DNA of 64,000 nucleotides from Tubiluchus corallicola (Eukaryota; Priapulida; Priapulimorpha; Priapulimorphida; Tubiluchidae): NCBI GenBank assembly GCA_030141605.1, contig JAQGDQ010000065.1, positions 169,501 to 233,500 of the forward strand, read 5' to 3'. Shown piece by piece: positions 24,361 to 35,241 of this stretch (position 1 is its first letter; each line of letters starts with the position of its first letter). The notes under the pieces were generated by a model. It saw only the letters and a program-made list of their open reading frames with translations, ran no database searches and was not told where the DNA came from. The position numbers and the translations under genes were made by a program.

Positions 24361-25919
24361 TCGCTCACTCTAATCTTACAAGATTAGAATTCTAAGAAAT
24401 TCACTTTATAGTACTTTTGTCTAAGTAAAATTAAAGGAGGTACTTTTACCTTTATAATTTTTAATCACAGCCAAATTTGCTGTACGGCCGATTGACAAAA
24501 AATTGTGTTTGCCAAGTGCTGGTTGCTAGATTGAACCGAATAATACACCTTAAAACAACGTCAACTGAAAGTGATTAAGGTCGCATGAGATATTATGTCA
24601 GTACTGTCTTACCCACTGTTGAATATCGTAGCGTAATCACTCGAGAATGTTCAGTTGTCAGTTGCAAGAATCTGTTCTAGGGCAATGTTCTGGCCATCTG
24701 TTCTGTTCTGATTTAAACACGAAATTCAAAAAAATACTTGAAATTTAATAAAAGTAGCAAGTAGTTGTCGTTTGAGAAGCCGCAGGCTTCCACACAACAC
24801 ATTAGAATGCGGGAGGGGTTTACCCAGTTAAACTACAATTTGTTTACTAAATTACTTAATAAACAAGCAGTAATTTAATTTTATAGTAAAAAAACACTGA
24901 GATCTTTAGATGGAGTGCGTTTTTAAGAATAAGCTATTATTATTATTATTATTATTATTTACGAATTAAATTGTAAATGTTTGAATTAGTACAAGACGAT
25001 ATTAGTAATCCGAGGCATTTTCAAATAAATATAAATTGAACAAAACAAACACAACAAAAATTGTAACGTCTACTTTTATTAACTAATTATAAATTGCGTG
25101 CTGTTAACGTACTATATATGGAGCATACTAGTCAAGTGCAACTTACTGCGTTTCTTTGGATTTATACATGTGTAAATACTGTATATATTGTAACGTACAT
25201 ATCTTTATGATACGCGCATGAACTGTGGGTGCCAATATATGCTTGGGAGGACCCCGAATCATGATGTAAAAACTTGAATGATCCAAACCTAAAATAGATT
25301 AACTAACAGCTGGTTGCTGAAGAGGTTTCAACATATTAAATAATGTGGAAATTAGTTTATTATGGTAAAATATTAATAAACATAGAGACAAGAACAAGAG
25401 GTCAAAATGACACAGGAAGGTGAACCCGATTTCTTACACTACAGAGAGAGAAAGGTCATCTTTAGCCAACCCATGCGTAATACGATTAAAGGTACTGTAA
25501 CAGTTGCAGGTTCAAAATCGGCATCAACAGCGAAAATAAATCGTTAACAAACGTTCATCAACGTTCATACAATAACTTTTTTAACCTTTTATATTTTATT
25601 CAACCCACATCACAATTCATATTCATAAAACCATATTCATGTAATTGTATTTGTGGTTTACATACAGATGTGGGCTGGGCGACCCATACATGGCAAAAAC
25701 ACAGTAAAACGTACGAGCCATTAAGTAACAATAAAAAAAGACTTGTTGTTTGCAACTAAATCGTACTTGTGTTCTTTTTAAATAACTGTTTTAAATTAAG
25801 TAATCGCATAATTAATTTTTAGTAATATTACTTTATTACTTAATTATTTTAAGAACACACAAATACCATAATTAATTATAGTAAATGTTAAATATGATTT
25901 TTTTAATTTTCAGTGCAAC

Positions 25920-28823
25920 ATGAAGAAAGAAATTTCATTTCTAGTTTTTCTTGCAATTATAACCATTACCTTATCTTACGGTAGAATTCCACAGAAATTA
26001 CGGAAAGCCAAAAATAGGTAAGTGTGATGACACACCTTTGACTTTCATGCTCCTAACTCTAGTGGCTGAATTTTTATACATTCCCAACACCCTTCGCTCT
26101 CACAGACACTTAAGATCATACTGATAAAATACATGGTAGTTTGGCTTCGTCCAATTGAGGGGATGCTGATTCTTTACACCTGCAGCAGTAGCAGTATCTT
26201 TATTTGTCATAATAATACATTGAGAATCATAACAAAATATTAAGATGCTGATATTGTGTCTGTGCGTAAGTTCCTGTAATCAAGATAATTTGTTCATTTG
26301 GTATTCAAACATTATCGTGCAGAAAAAGATTTAATAAAAAAGGAGACACAAGAGCCCGGCAGACGCCTTTGTTCGCATAATAAAAGACTGCAAAGATCTG
26401 GTGTTTAATCATTTAATCAGCTGTCTAAAAAGATCCCTGATTTTGAAAGAAACCTCGAAAGTATGGAACAATAAGGGAAGAATGATTTTGCCAAAATTCC
26501 CCTTAGTCATCTACGCAAATTGAGCCTGCTTACGAATAGAAATTCCCTGTAGGAAGTGCTCCCTGTCTGTCTGTCCGTCTGTGACAAATGCTTTTGCACT
26601 GTCTGTCTCTCTCTCTCTCTGTTTATCTACCTGCTTGTTTACATGTCTGTCTGAGTGCCTGTCTGTCTGTCGGTTAGCAGCAGACTTTGCAAGTGATGGA
26701 GATGTATTGTAACCTACCACGATAGGGGAATAACAATTTTGCATCGTTATAGAAGCTTTATCTTTAGAATAATTGGAAAATAGATTTATTCATAATTTCT
26801 ATGTACATTAAAAAAACGGACGTTAAAAATAAAACTAAATCTGACAAACGGTTTACCATTGACTTGCACGCCATAAAATATGTGATGTTATATATTAGTT
26901 TAGAGACATGACTTCACAACATTTTCATACTCACTTGTAAATTCCAATTTTTAATGTTTTATGGAAGCCCTCGTATAACTTCCTCTTCGACCGTAGTATC
27001 CAACTGTCTATCTGTGAAACTTTTGGAGTTAGAAGCTTCCTAAGTGCAAAACACCTTCTTGGCCTCTTAGCGATCTGTAGGCCAGAATGTGAAATCTTAG
27101 AAAAATGCCCTGGGCGCTATTAGAATTCGCTGAAGGATTATTCCTGAGAGTTTAGCAACTATATTCAGCTATTCCTTTTTTTGGCAACAGCATCACTGCA
27201 ACGAAAATGCCTTGTTCTGAAGACTATTTAGGTCACAAAGTATCGTGACAAATTTCACTATGTCTGCATATGATACAACACCGCTGTACTTGCGACTTGG
27301 GTCACACCAAAGCTTAGTAAATTTTATTCACATCAATATTAAATAATTCAAACGTTACCGGAATAAAATTTTCTATTAGAATGCTTGTCTTTAGAGGTAA
27401 TAATATTGCTAGCGAAAGGAAACTATCTGAGCTTCTGTTATGTAATCCAGTTTCAAAGACAAAAAGAGTAAATTAATCTAACCATAGCTCATGATTTACG
27501 TATTTGGAGCAGAGTATTCAAACAGTATAGGACAAATATTCAAATTAAATTGAATACAAATACTTTGTTTCAGATTACATTCGTAAAGTATACAATAATT
27601 CATCACATAAAAAAGCGAAACACTAATTAGTTAACTGAGCCGCTGTGTTGCTGTGTTGGTTACATTATTAACAACCGCATTATCTTTGAACAATCACAGA
27701 TGCGATTACGTTGGCCGGGCTGATATAAAATCTTGACACACTACCAACTTTCGGTCTTGTACACAGCATTTATTGCTGAAGGCATCTGGTAAGTACGACA
27801 AGGACTTATAACCATAGGTCGTTCAGTTTTTGCCAGCCACTTTTTGTCATCCATCAAAACTGCAAGTGCGTCGTTACTCCTTGCTTTTTATAGTTATACG
27901 AACCTACATGCTACATTAACGCCGTTATGTATTTCTTTTTGTGTGTGTGTGTGTGTGTGCGTGCGTGCCTGTGTGCGTGTGCGCGTGTACGCGCGTGTGT
28001 GTGTACGTGTGCGCGTATGTATGTGGCAAAAATCGCAATTAGGTTAAAAAGTTGGCACATGTTTTGAGATATTTTGACGGCGAGTTCCTTTTGCATATTA
28101 CCCACTAAAATCGTTAGTGTTTCATCGCTTGATCTAAAAGAACAGGTGTTTCGAATTCACTTGTTTTAAAAAGTTTTAACTGAAAAGAATAATAACAAAA
28201 TCACCTGAAATATCTACTACTCAATTCTCAAAGGTGAAATAAGAATAAAGTACGAAGAGGTGCTAAAAGTCTGTTAACATTTATCTTTTTCATGACCTGA
28301 CAACTTCTCGTCTTGTAAACACCTAGCGTTGGGAGTAGGTTGCGTGTTGAGAAGGGAAAGGTTAATTTTTGTAGTGGATCATATGAGTCACAACACTCGA
28401 ATCTGTGCCGTCTCCGTCGGAGACATTTTCTAAAAAAAGGAATGGCTTGTTTTTACACGTTTTCGTTAGCATTAAGCGAAGCGCTGTAAAAGCCTTTTAG
28501 TTTGGGAAGATTACTAGTGCGACATCTATGAAGTATAGAACTTGACTATGCAAACTTATTCAAGTTACCCAAAATCATTTGATACTGTGAAATTTGCACA
28601 AAATTAACGCAAGTCTGCTACACTTGATCTTTGTTTTTTCAGACCTTATCAGTTATTTATCGACAACATGTCCAGGGGTGGTGCTTATGCGAGATGCTCC
28701 GGATTTTCTTGTCTTCACAGCGAAATGGCTTCCAAGGTTGGTTTCGAGACCATGTACAGGGACTTTGTGGCAAGACTCTTGAAGGACTGTGCTGCTGATC
28801 CAGCTTGTTCCCCAGGCAAATAA
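25920..28823 (+). CDS. Small secreted four-cysteine peptide, family not recognised
   Basis: Two coding exons, 25920-26017 and 28643-28823 (TAA 28821-28823), joined through a phase-2 GTAAGT donor and a ttttttcag acceptor, encode 92 residues. The start is MKKEISFLVFLAIITITLS, a classic signal peptide: basic N-region, hydrophobic core, likely cleavage near SYG/RIP. A basic segment (KLRKAKNR) follows, then a compact domain with four cysteines: C-x4-C (CSGFSC), a 28-residue spacer that looks helical (FETMYRDFVARLLKDC), and C-x5-C (CAADPAC) just before the C-terminal SPGK. The ATG lies six bases after another good acceptor (tttttcag, ending 25913), so a 5'UTR exon is expected upstream. Size and layout fit a neuropeptide or hormone precursor, or an antimicrobial or toxin-like peptide. 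I cannot assign a family. The splice model, signal peptide and open frames support a real gene; the function is unknown. Confidence 0.72.
26562..26680 (+). repeat. Degenerate (TGTC)n repeat
   Basis: Repeated TGTCTGTC, TCTCTC and related tetranucleotides, inside the intron of the secreted-peptide gene. Confidence 0.75.
27940..28022 (+). repeat. (GT)n microsatellite, interrupted
   Basis: GT run with GC and AC interruptions, inside the intron of the secreted-peptide gene. Open frames over it encode only Cys/Val or Thr/His repeats. Confidence 0.9.
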
Positions 28824-28987
28824 GAAAACTGCAAGAACGATAAGCTTCGTTTAGCTTACCCAATTAATTGGGAAAGTCTGATATGTTAATATTAACTGCG
28901 ATTAGCAGTAAATGCGTTTCAACCCTGAACTTGAATCCTGTACACTATACTGAACACAAAAACAACCATTTGCTTGTTATTAATTAA

Positions 28988-29064
28988 TTAATTAGATTAT
29001 GACTGTGATTGTCAGAAATCACAGTTTGCTAGATTTCTAGCGACCACAGTCATAATCTAATTAA
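28988..29064. repeat. 77 nt hairpin with 20 bp perfect outer stem
   Basis: TTAATTAGATTATGACTGTG (28988-29007) is exactly complementary to 29045-29064. Inside, an imperfect stem (AGAAATC with GATTTCT) continues to a loop of about 11 nt. The size and shape resemble a pre-miRNA or a tiny MITE. Its 3' end overlaps the left end of the 29063-29691 element by two bases. Confidence 0.7.
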
Positions 29065-29691
29065 GGCCGCGTTTCCACTGCGTCCGCACAGACACGCACA
29101 CACAAGGACTTTTCTGTCCGCACATTTTACGTCCGCAAAAGTTGCTTCCATTGGGACCGCACTCATTCCGTACAACACGTCATAAATGCATCAAAAGTTC
29201 AGCGTGAAATTCTAGACATGAGACTTTCTCGAAAAAAGAATATTTTTTATTTTGCTGTGGTGAGGAAGCGACAACATCGTTTTTGGGCACACCCAATATT
29301 TGAATATTTTATTCTCTCTCGTTCTCGTTTCTTTTCTTTCTTTATTTCTCCTGCTGGCTCAGTGCTCTAACAGCACCAAACTATTGGCCGATTTTAACTT
29401 GACGATTTTTCACTTGGTGGTGAAGGCAAATCGTGGTAGTTTCAACGAGTCTTGTGCGAAGGTTTAAACATATTTTCTCCTTCTTATTACTAGTTTACTA
29501 CATCATCTTTAGCTTTTGCATGCCCATATGCTGCAATTTTTACAGCTGGTTTTCTAATGGAATTTAAAAAGACTAGTTGTATTCACTTCAAATAAAAAGT
29601 GGCTATTTTAAAGCTAACGATCCATAGTTGCCTTGTAACAGATCAGTGACTATTTTCGGTTTTTTTGCTGGCGCAGTGGAAACGCGGCCTT
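29063..29691. mobile_element. Non-autonomous DNA transposon (MITE) with perfect 20 bp termini
   Basis: AAGGCCGCGTTTCCACTGCG at 29063-29082 is the exact reverse complement of 29672-29691. The 629 bp between has no coding capacity that I can recognise. TTA adjoins both ends, which would suit a PIF/Harbinger-type 3 bp duplication, but the two ends cannot be cut symmetrically, so the superfamily is open. Confidence 0.75.
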
Positions 29692-32064
29692 ATCAGATAA
29701 TATTAACTGCTTATTTGTGTTTCGTTTCTTAGTTTGCGAAAATAGTTTTGCATTAAATTTTGGATACATTCTCTATTGTTTAAAGCTCAGTAAATTAGTT
29801 AACCTACCGAATTGTTTAAATCGACAATGGCTACATTGTAGCTCCATAATTGTGTAAAAACCATCTAGACACCGTTTTTACATTATTTGTTGTGTTTTTG
29901 CATTACTTTGCGTCGGAGTTTTAAATCAGCTTTCATGCCTACACCGGCAATACGGAACTAAATACTCAGTAGTTGCTATTAGCAGAGGATCGTGTAACTA
30001 AAAGCGTTACTGTCATTATTATTGTACGGAATTATTATTTAGGGCATAATTGTGTTTCTAAATAGGCACTTCGAAGACATTCGCAGTCGTATAAATAGCG
30101 TGTAGGAAGCACATGGTTGCAATTGTCCACACACTCAATAAATCAAGTTTGGTGAAATATTAAATCTAGCTGCTTCATAGTGAAACATGAATGCCTATCG
30201 GCCCCCACACATCTACTATAGAAAGTTACAACGAATATCTAGAAGCAAACATTAAAAGTGATCGGATATTAAATCTTTGCTACTTCATAATGAACCTTTA
30301 ACGTATATAGAGTTTAAATCTTATTTTGTAGAAAAGCAATCATTAATAAAAAAAGCACAAAGCTTAGAAGTCGACTTAAATGGACGTTTAAATTTGGTGT
30401 AAGTTTAAATTTTGATCACTAATATGTATTCGGTGCTTCACAAGTATCCCCAAGGATTCTGTTACGACTCTGAGAACATGTGCAGTTCGTATGTTAATAA
30501 ACCGTTCTTATTAGAGCAAATACAGTCGCTGAGAGATAACATTTTGATGTTACCTCTTTAAAAGCATAAAATAATTAAATTATTAAATTTGGTTAGTGAA
30601 CGAATACAGATTGAAGCGTAAGCATCACTAGTTGCAAAGTGTTAAATTAGTAAGAGTTAGAGCAATACAAAACATACTTTTAAAAAGCATTAAATTTTAT
30701 AATTTATTAATCTAAAAAATCTCTAGCACCGCGACAGAGGTGTTAAATTAAAGTGTACTACTGACTATAAACTCGTTTTAGTTTTCGGTAAGCTCGTGAA
30801 TAACCTAGTTTTTGTAGTCTTGTGGAGCCGCTGAATTTGTCGGTTCTAACCATCTTGGGTTTCAACCCTGGAGGTGTACAAAATTGATTTTTGCACCAAA
30901 ACATCTATTGCACCGTAAATAACCAGTAATTAATTGTCAGTAGAAAAACCATAGAAATTATTTGCGTAGTTACTGTGTAAGGATTAAAGGAAAATTAGGT
31001 TCACCAATGTGAGTATAGATATAATTAGATAGATATAGTTAATACTGATACACACTGGATTTGAATCATTTTTTATCGGAATCAACATTCATTCAAAAAT
31101 TTAGCAAATTGTTCATATCATTTGATCCACAGTTGTCGACAAATAAGTCTTATAAATTTAGTGTTTCCTTTTAAATGAATGTTATATTTATCATCCTTCT
31201 ATGTTTTTAAATATTTGACACGATTTTGTTGTAATCAATTCGTTCATTGTAAGCCTGTGTTTTTATCTGTATGATCATGTAGATTCATCGTTACCGATAT
31301 CTATTGTTTTTTAATTTGGACTAATTTGTTACAACGTTACATGAGATGTATTATTAATATGTTTATCCCTAATATGTTAGTCAATAAATTCAATTCAACT
31401 CAATTTAATTCAATTCAAATAGATTGCCTGCTGCAGTTTCATATTTCTGTCGGTGGTTACAGACATAATTGTCTACGATTACCCTTCCGATAACTGTTAC
31501 ATAAATTTATTTTACAGCTATTATAATGCCAGACGCTCTCAACACCTCGCCTTATTGGTTCCTGAACGTTTTACTTTTGCTTTTTATATTTTTCACCAGA
31601 CATTTTCTTATCAGTGAATTCTTTACCAGCTCTACTAAATTAGTTATATATTTTACTTGGACTTGCTCTCACATTTCCACGTAGCCATGTTTTAATATGT
31701 ATGCATTCTTCCTTACGAGGTTCGTACCGTATGGCATTGTGGCACATAAAACTATCTCGTTTTCTTTTCGGTCAACCATCCTTTTAATACTCAGACCAGA
31801 ATTGCTTAACTTTCCTAGCAAGTTATACATCGTTCTCTTCACCAGAAATACCATTACATAAATATTTTATAAAGTGCGCGAAAATACATACACAAATTGA
31901 CTGCGTTGCTACAGGCGGTTTCTTTTTGGCTTCACACGCCTTTTTGCTTCGCGCTTGTAACGTTAAGTAAATTTCCAAACTATATCAAGAGGAAATTGTG
32001 TTTTATACATAATTTCATTAGCTTCAAGAGTCAGGCAAAAGTAAAATCATTGAGAATTTATTAT
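29692..32064. other. Intergenic region without recognised genes
   Basis: AT-rich DNA with one possible LINE 3' end (31.2-31.4 kb). No supported coding frame. Confidence 0.5.
31180..31425 (+). mobile_element. Probable LINE 3' UTR end
   Basis: A T-rich tract ends in GTCAATAAATTCAATTCAAC and a degenerate (CAATT)n run. AATAAA followed by such a tail is a common 3' terminus of CR1/jockey-type LINEs. No ORF is attached. Confidence 0.35.
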
Positions 32065-32729
32065 AGTACACAATTTCGACTTTGTGCAAAATGTTCTGAA
32101 TGGTTTTGCAGTGATACTGTACTGTTGGTGTTGGTGCTGTAGGTGTCATCATTGTTGGTGTCATCATCATCATCGCCATCAACATCATGATCACCATGTG
32201 ATGTGGTGGGTGCTGTGTGGTGTGGTGGTGGTGGTGGTGGTGTTGTGCTGTGGGTGATGTGTGTTGGTGGCGTGGTGTGGGTAGTGTGGTGGGTGTGGTT
32301 TAGTGTGGTCTGGGTGGTGTTGATGATGTGGTGTGAGTGATGTGGTGGGATAATCTGGTGGGGTGGTATGGTGTGGGTGGTGTGTTTGTGTAGTGTGGTG
32401 GGTGTGGTGGTATGGTGTCGAGTGGTGTCGAGTGGTGTGGTGTGGTGTGGTGTGGTGTGGTGTGGGTGGTGTGCTGTGAGTGGAGCGGTGGGTTGGCGTG
32501 TTGTGTTGTGTAGGTTGTGTAGTGTTATGGTATGGTGTGGGTAGGTGTGGTGTGGTGTGGTGTGGTGTAGGTAGTATGAGTTTATGCACAAAATTCTTTT
32601 GGGGGTTTGGCTAGTCATATATTAATAATATGACAACTCCTCTCTACAGCATAATAATTATCATCAAGATTATTATGATCATCAAGATTTATTGAAAGTA
32701 GACAAGCACAAAAGCAATCAACAAAATTG

Positions 32730-32955
32730 TCAGTGATACTGATGATGTTGCTTTTGTAGCGAAGCTTTAGGCCAACCATTTGCTTTAATCAAATTTCGAT
32801 AAAATCTAGCTGAATCCTTCACTGTTCGCTTTCGTTCAGGGTCCCCAAATTCCACAAGGTGCATGCCAAATCTCTCGCTGTATCCAGCATCCACTCAAAA
32901 TTGTCCATGAACCGAGCTGCGTAACGCTTTACGTCGCAACCGTCTAAATCGATGG
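32730..32955 (-). pseudogene. Terminal exon of a glycoside hydrolase family 1 gene, frameshifted
   Basis: On the minus strand an acceptor (tattttgtag, 32965-32956) opens an exon reading AIDLDGCDVKRYAARFMDNFEW. This is the conserved C-terminal GH1 segment, usually LDGVDVRGYxAWSLxDNFEW. The frame then shifts: after a 5-base remnant the next conserved block, GYSERFGMHLVEFGDPERKR followed by SARFYRNLIKANGWP, reads in another frame to TGA at 32732-32730. A residue also seems missing before FMDNFEW. AATAAA (minus) lies about 35 bases after the stop, so this is a genuine 3'-terminal exon, not a processed copy. GH1 enzymes of this type (lactase-phlorizin hydrolase, cytosolic beta-glucosidase, klotho) hydrolyse beta-glycosides. 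No further GH1 exon is visible. The exon sits in the spacer of a long inverted repeat. Confidence 0.75.
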
Positions 32956-32984
32956 CTACAAAATATAAGAAGTTATGTTAAAAT

Positions 32985-33140
32985 GTATAAACCCCCAGCG
33001 AGAAGGCACTAGATCGTCAGCTTTCGTTTGACATATAGATCGCTGCAAATAGTGCCGTCGTCGGAGTTCTAGCCTCGAATCTTGTATATATATATATAAG
33101 ATTCGATATATAAAAGATATCACCGAAATTAATTATACAG
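32985..33140 (+). repeat. Dispersed repeat, copy 1
   Basis: It shares AAACCCCCA...ACTAGATCG...ATATAGATCGC(T/C)GCAAAT, then GTGCCG(T/C)CGTCGGAG and a TCGAATCTT plus (TA)n segment with 34640-34795 in direct orientation. No coding content is visible. Confidence 0.7.
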
Positions 33141-34034
33141 ACTAGCCAAACCCCTTTAAAGAATTTTGTGCATAAGCTCACAATAACCCACACTACACCA
33201 CACAACCACACAACCACCCACTACCCCATACCACACCGCCCACATCGTACCGCAACACAACACCCACACTATACCACAACACCACACCACCCACGCAACA
33301 CACCCACCCACCACATCATACCACCCACACAGTCACACCACCGCGACACTCACCCATAGGACACCACCCACAACAAACAACACCCATCACACTACAGCAA
33401 CACAACCCACACCACACCACCCACACCCTACCACCCCTGCACATTATCAAAGCAAACACCACACCACCCATACACCCCAACAACACCAACCACACCACAT
33501 CATCAATACCTTACCACACTGCCCAGACCACACTAGACCATACCACCCACACCACTCCAACAATACCACACGCACACACCTTACTACCCTACCACACCAT
33601 CCATAACGCAACACCCACAGCACACCACCACTACCACCACCACCTCCACCACACCACACCACACAACACCCACCTCATCAAATCCACCACATTACATGTT
33701 GATGATGATGTTGATGACGATGATTATGATGACGGCAACGATGACGACACCTAGAGCACCAACACCAACAGGACAGCATCACAACGAAACCATTCAAAAC
33801 ATTTTGCAAAACAAAACAACCGCGAAATTGATCAAACTTAAAAACAATGGATGTTCCAAATAGCGTGCAGCTTAGGGGGATTGAAAAAGAACTCTGAAAT
33901 ACACCCTTCCCATTTCGTTCAGTGGATATCTCTCCTGGTGATACCTTCGGTATTTCATAGACCATTTCGTCGTCTTTCTACTGGTGCGCTTATTTTTCCT
34001 CAGCATACCCAGACAGTTGCACAAATCGAGTTTT

Positions 34035-34620
34035 TTTAGCGGGTGTTTGAGCAATTTCCTGCAAAATTTGCGTGGTTGGGTCCGGGAAAATGCCCGTAGT
34101 GGACATTAGTGGCCTTCCCGCGAAATCTAAAAAGATTACTATTACACCCACCGCTGAACGGGCTATTCAATCATTATCAGCACCACCCACGGCCCATTCC
34201 GAATCTCTAGAAATAAGAGGTATAAGTTTTGCAAAAAACGGCTGAAAAATGGCCATTCTCTTGGTGGATGTGTCCTAAAATATAGCCCACATCATCGTAT
34301 AGCCCTGTTCTTCCTTTTTCTAAAGAGTCATATATCTCTTTCTAAGAGTCACACTAAACGCCGCTAGAACGTTTTTTCTACAGGCCGTTTGGCCAAAATT
34401 TCGAAAAAATCGGAAGTAGGATCCGGGAAAACGCCCATTGCGGGACGTCGTGGCCCTTCCGGGAACTCTAAATATGCCTACTACAACCATCATTAAACGG
34501 GCTATTTAACCATTGCCGGCACCACCCCCGCCCCTTCACGTTCTCCAGAAATAAGAAGTATAAGTTTCGCAAAAAATGACAGAAAAATGGCCATTTTTAG
34601 AGGTTTTTCGTCCCCCGTTC
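34035..34620 (+). repeat. Two tandem units of a 341 bp satellite-like repeat
   Basis: TCCGGGAAAA recurs at 34081 and 34422 (341 bp apart). It is followed in both units by GCCC, a GTGGCC(C)TTCC block, AACGGGCTATT, CAGCACCACCC or its variant, AGAAATAAG, GTATAAGTTT and AAAATGGCCATT. The segment is distinctly more GC-rich than its surroundings. Its function is not known. Confidence 0.75.
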
Positions 34621-34639
34621 GTCCCAGTGGGCCCGATTC

Positions 34640-34795
34640 GAATAGTAAACCCCCAATGAGACCATACTAGATCGAGACCTTTCCTTTGATATATAGATCG
34701 CCGCAAATGGTGCCGCCGTCGGAGCTGTAGCTTCGAATCTTACACATATATATATATATAACATGCCACCGAAATTAATATATAGACTAGGACAA
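34640..34795 (+). repeat. Dispersed repeat, copy 2
   Basis: Direct copy of 32985-33140 with moderate divergence, including the (TA)n run and the CACCGAAATTAAT end. It adjoins the 341 bp tandem units. Confidence 0.7.
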
Positions 34796-35150
34796 CCTAT
34801 CCTTGGGAGTATGTAATGGAGAAATCTATAGCTACTATGGTAGATACACATTAAGCCATTCTGCTTATTCTAGTACGCTGCTATAGTTAATTAGATTTTT
34901 ACTGGAATAATAAAAACAACGTTTTGTCTTAAAAATTTTGGTGTTCGGTGTAACTCATTTTTTCGTGCAGAAATTAATTTTTGAAATACACATCTTTTTG
35001 TACAGCAATTTGCCACAAGTATAGTTGACCGTTTGCATAAGGAAGAATTTTTGCAAAAAACAACTAAACAAATGCAACGAGCACAGAAGCTCAAGGTAAG
35101 ACTAAAAGTGAATTAATTAGTAAGTCGAACAACAATGTTAATAGTCTAAT

Positions 35151-35151
<1 letters not shown>

Positions 35152-35241
<90 letters not shown>
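35152..35241 (+). repeat. (AAT)n microsatellite
   Basis: About 30 copies of AAT. The poly-Leu open frame on the minus strand is an artefact of this repeat. Confidence 0.95.

Larger units (their letters stand above)
20117..25919. other. AT-rich intergenic region
   Basis: Contains the (AT)n run, a LINE-like tail near 20.9 kb, one unexplained 128-codon frame and a TC microsatellite. An unplaced 5'UTR exon of the secreted-peptide gene probably lies here. Otherwise nothing recognisable. Confidence 0.5.
32065..33820. repeat. Long inverted repeat with G/T-rich (C/A-rich) arms around a GH1 exon
   Basis: The left arm (about 32065-32617) and right arm (about 33142-33820) are reverse complements along their length. 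Both outer ends carry GCAAAATGTT(C/T)TGAATGG, then a TTGGTGTTGGTGCT and CATCAT-rich part, then a long GGTGT-type minisatellite (read as CCACA on the right arm). Both inner ends carry TTTGTGCATAA and a TTTGGCTAGTC block. Identity looks near 80% outside the simple repeat. The spacer of about 520 bp holds the glycosidase exon and one copy of a dispersed repeat. Threonine/histidine-rich open frames here are translations of the minisatellite. Confidence 0.8.

Noticed and set aside
30825-30890. tRNA-like B box (GGGTTTCAACCCTGG) with GGAGGTGTACAAAATT similar to the end of the 57.6 kb tRNA-like sequence
   Set aside because: No A box or acceptor pairing could be drawn; similarity too short to call a second copy.
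32061-32618. 185-codon and 132-codon Thr/His/Pro-rich open frames
   Set aside because: Both are translations of the GGTGT minisatellite in the inverted-repeat arm, in two frames of the same strand; not genes.
35071-35098. ATG followed by a good GTAAGA donor
   Set aside because: Splice phase is 0, so it cannot join the first Pax6 paired-domain exon (phase 1), and no other partner exon is visible.
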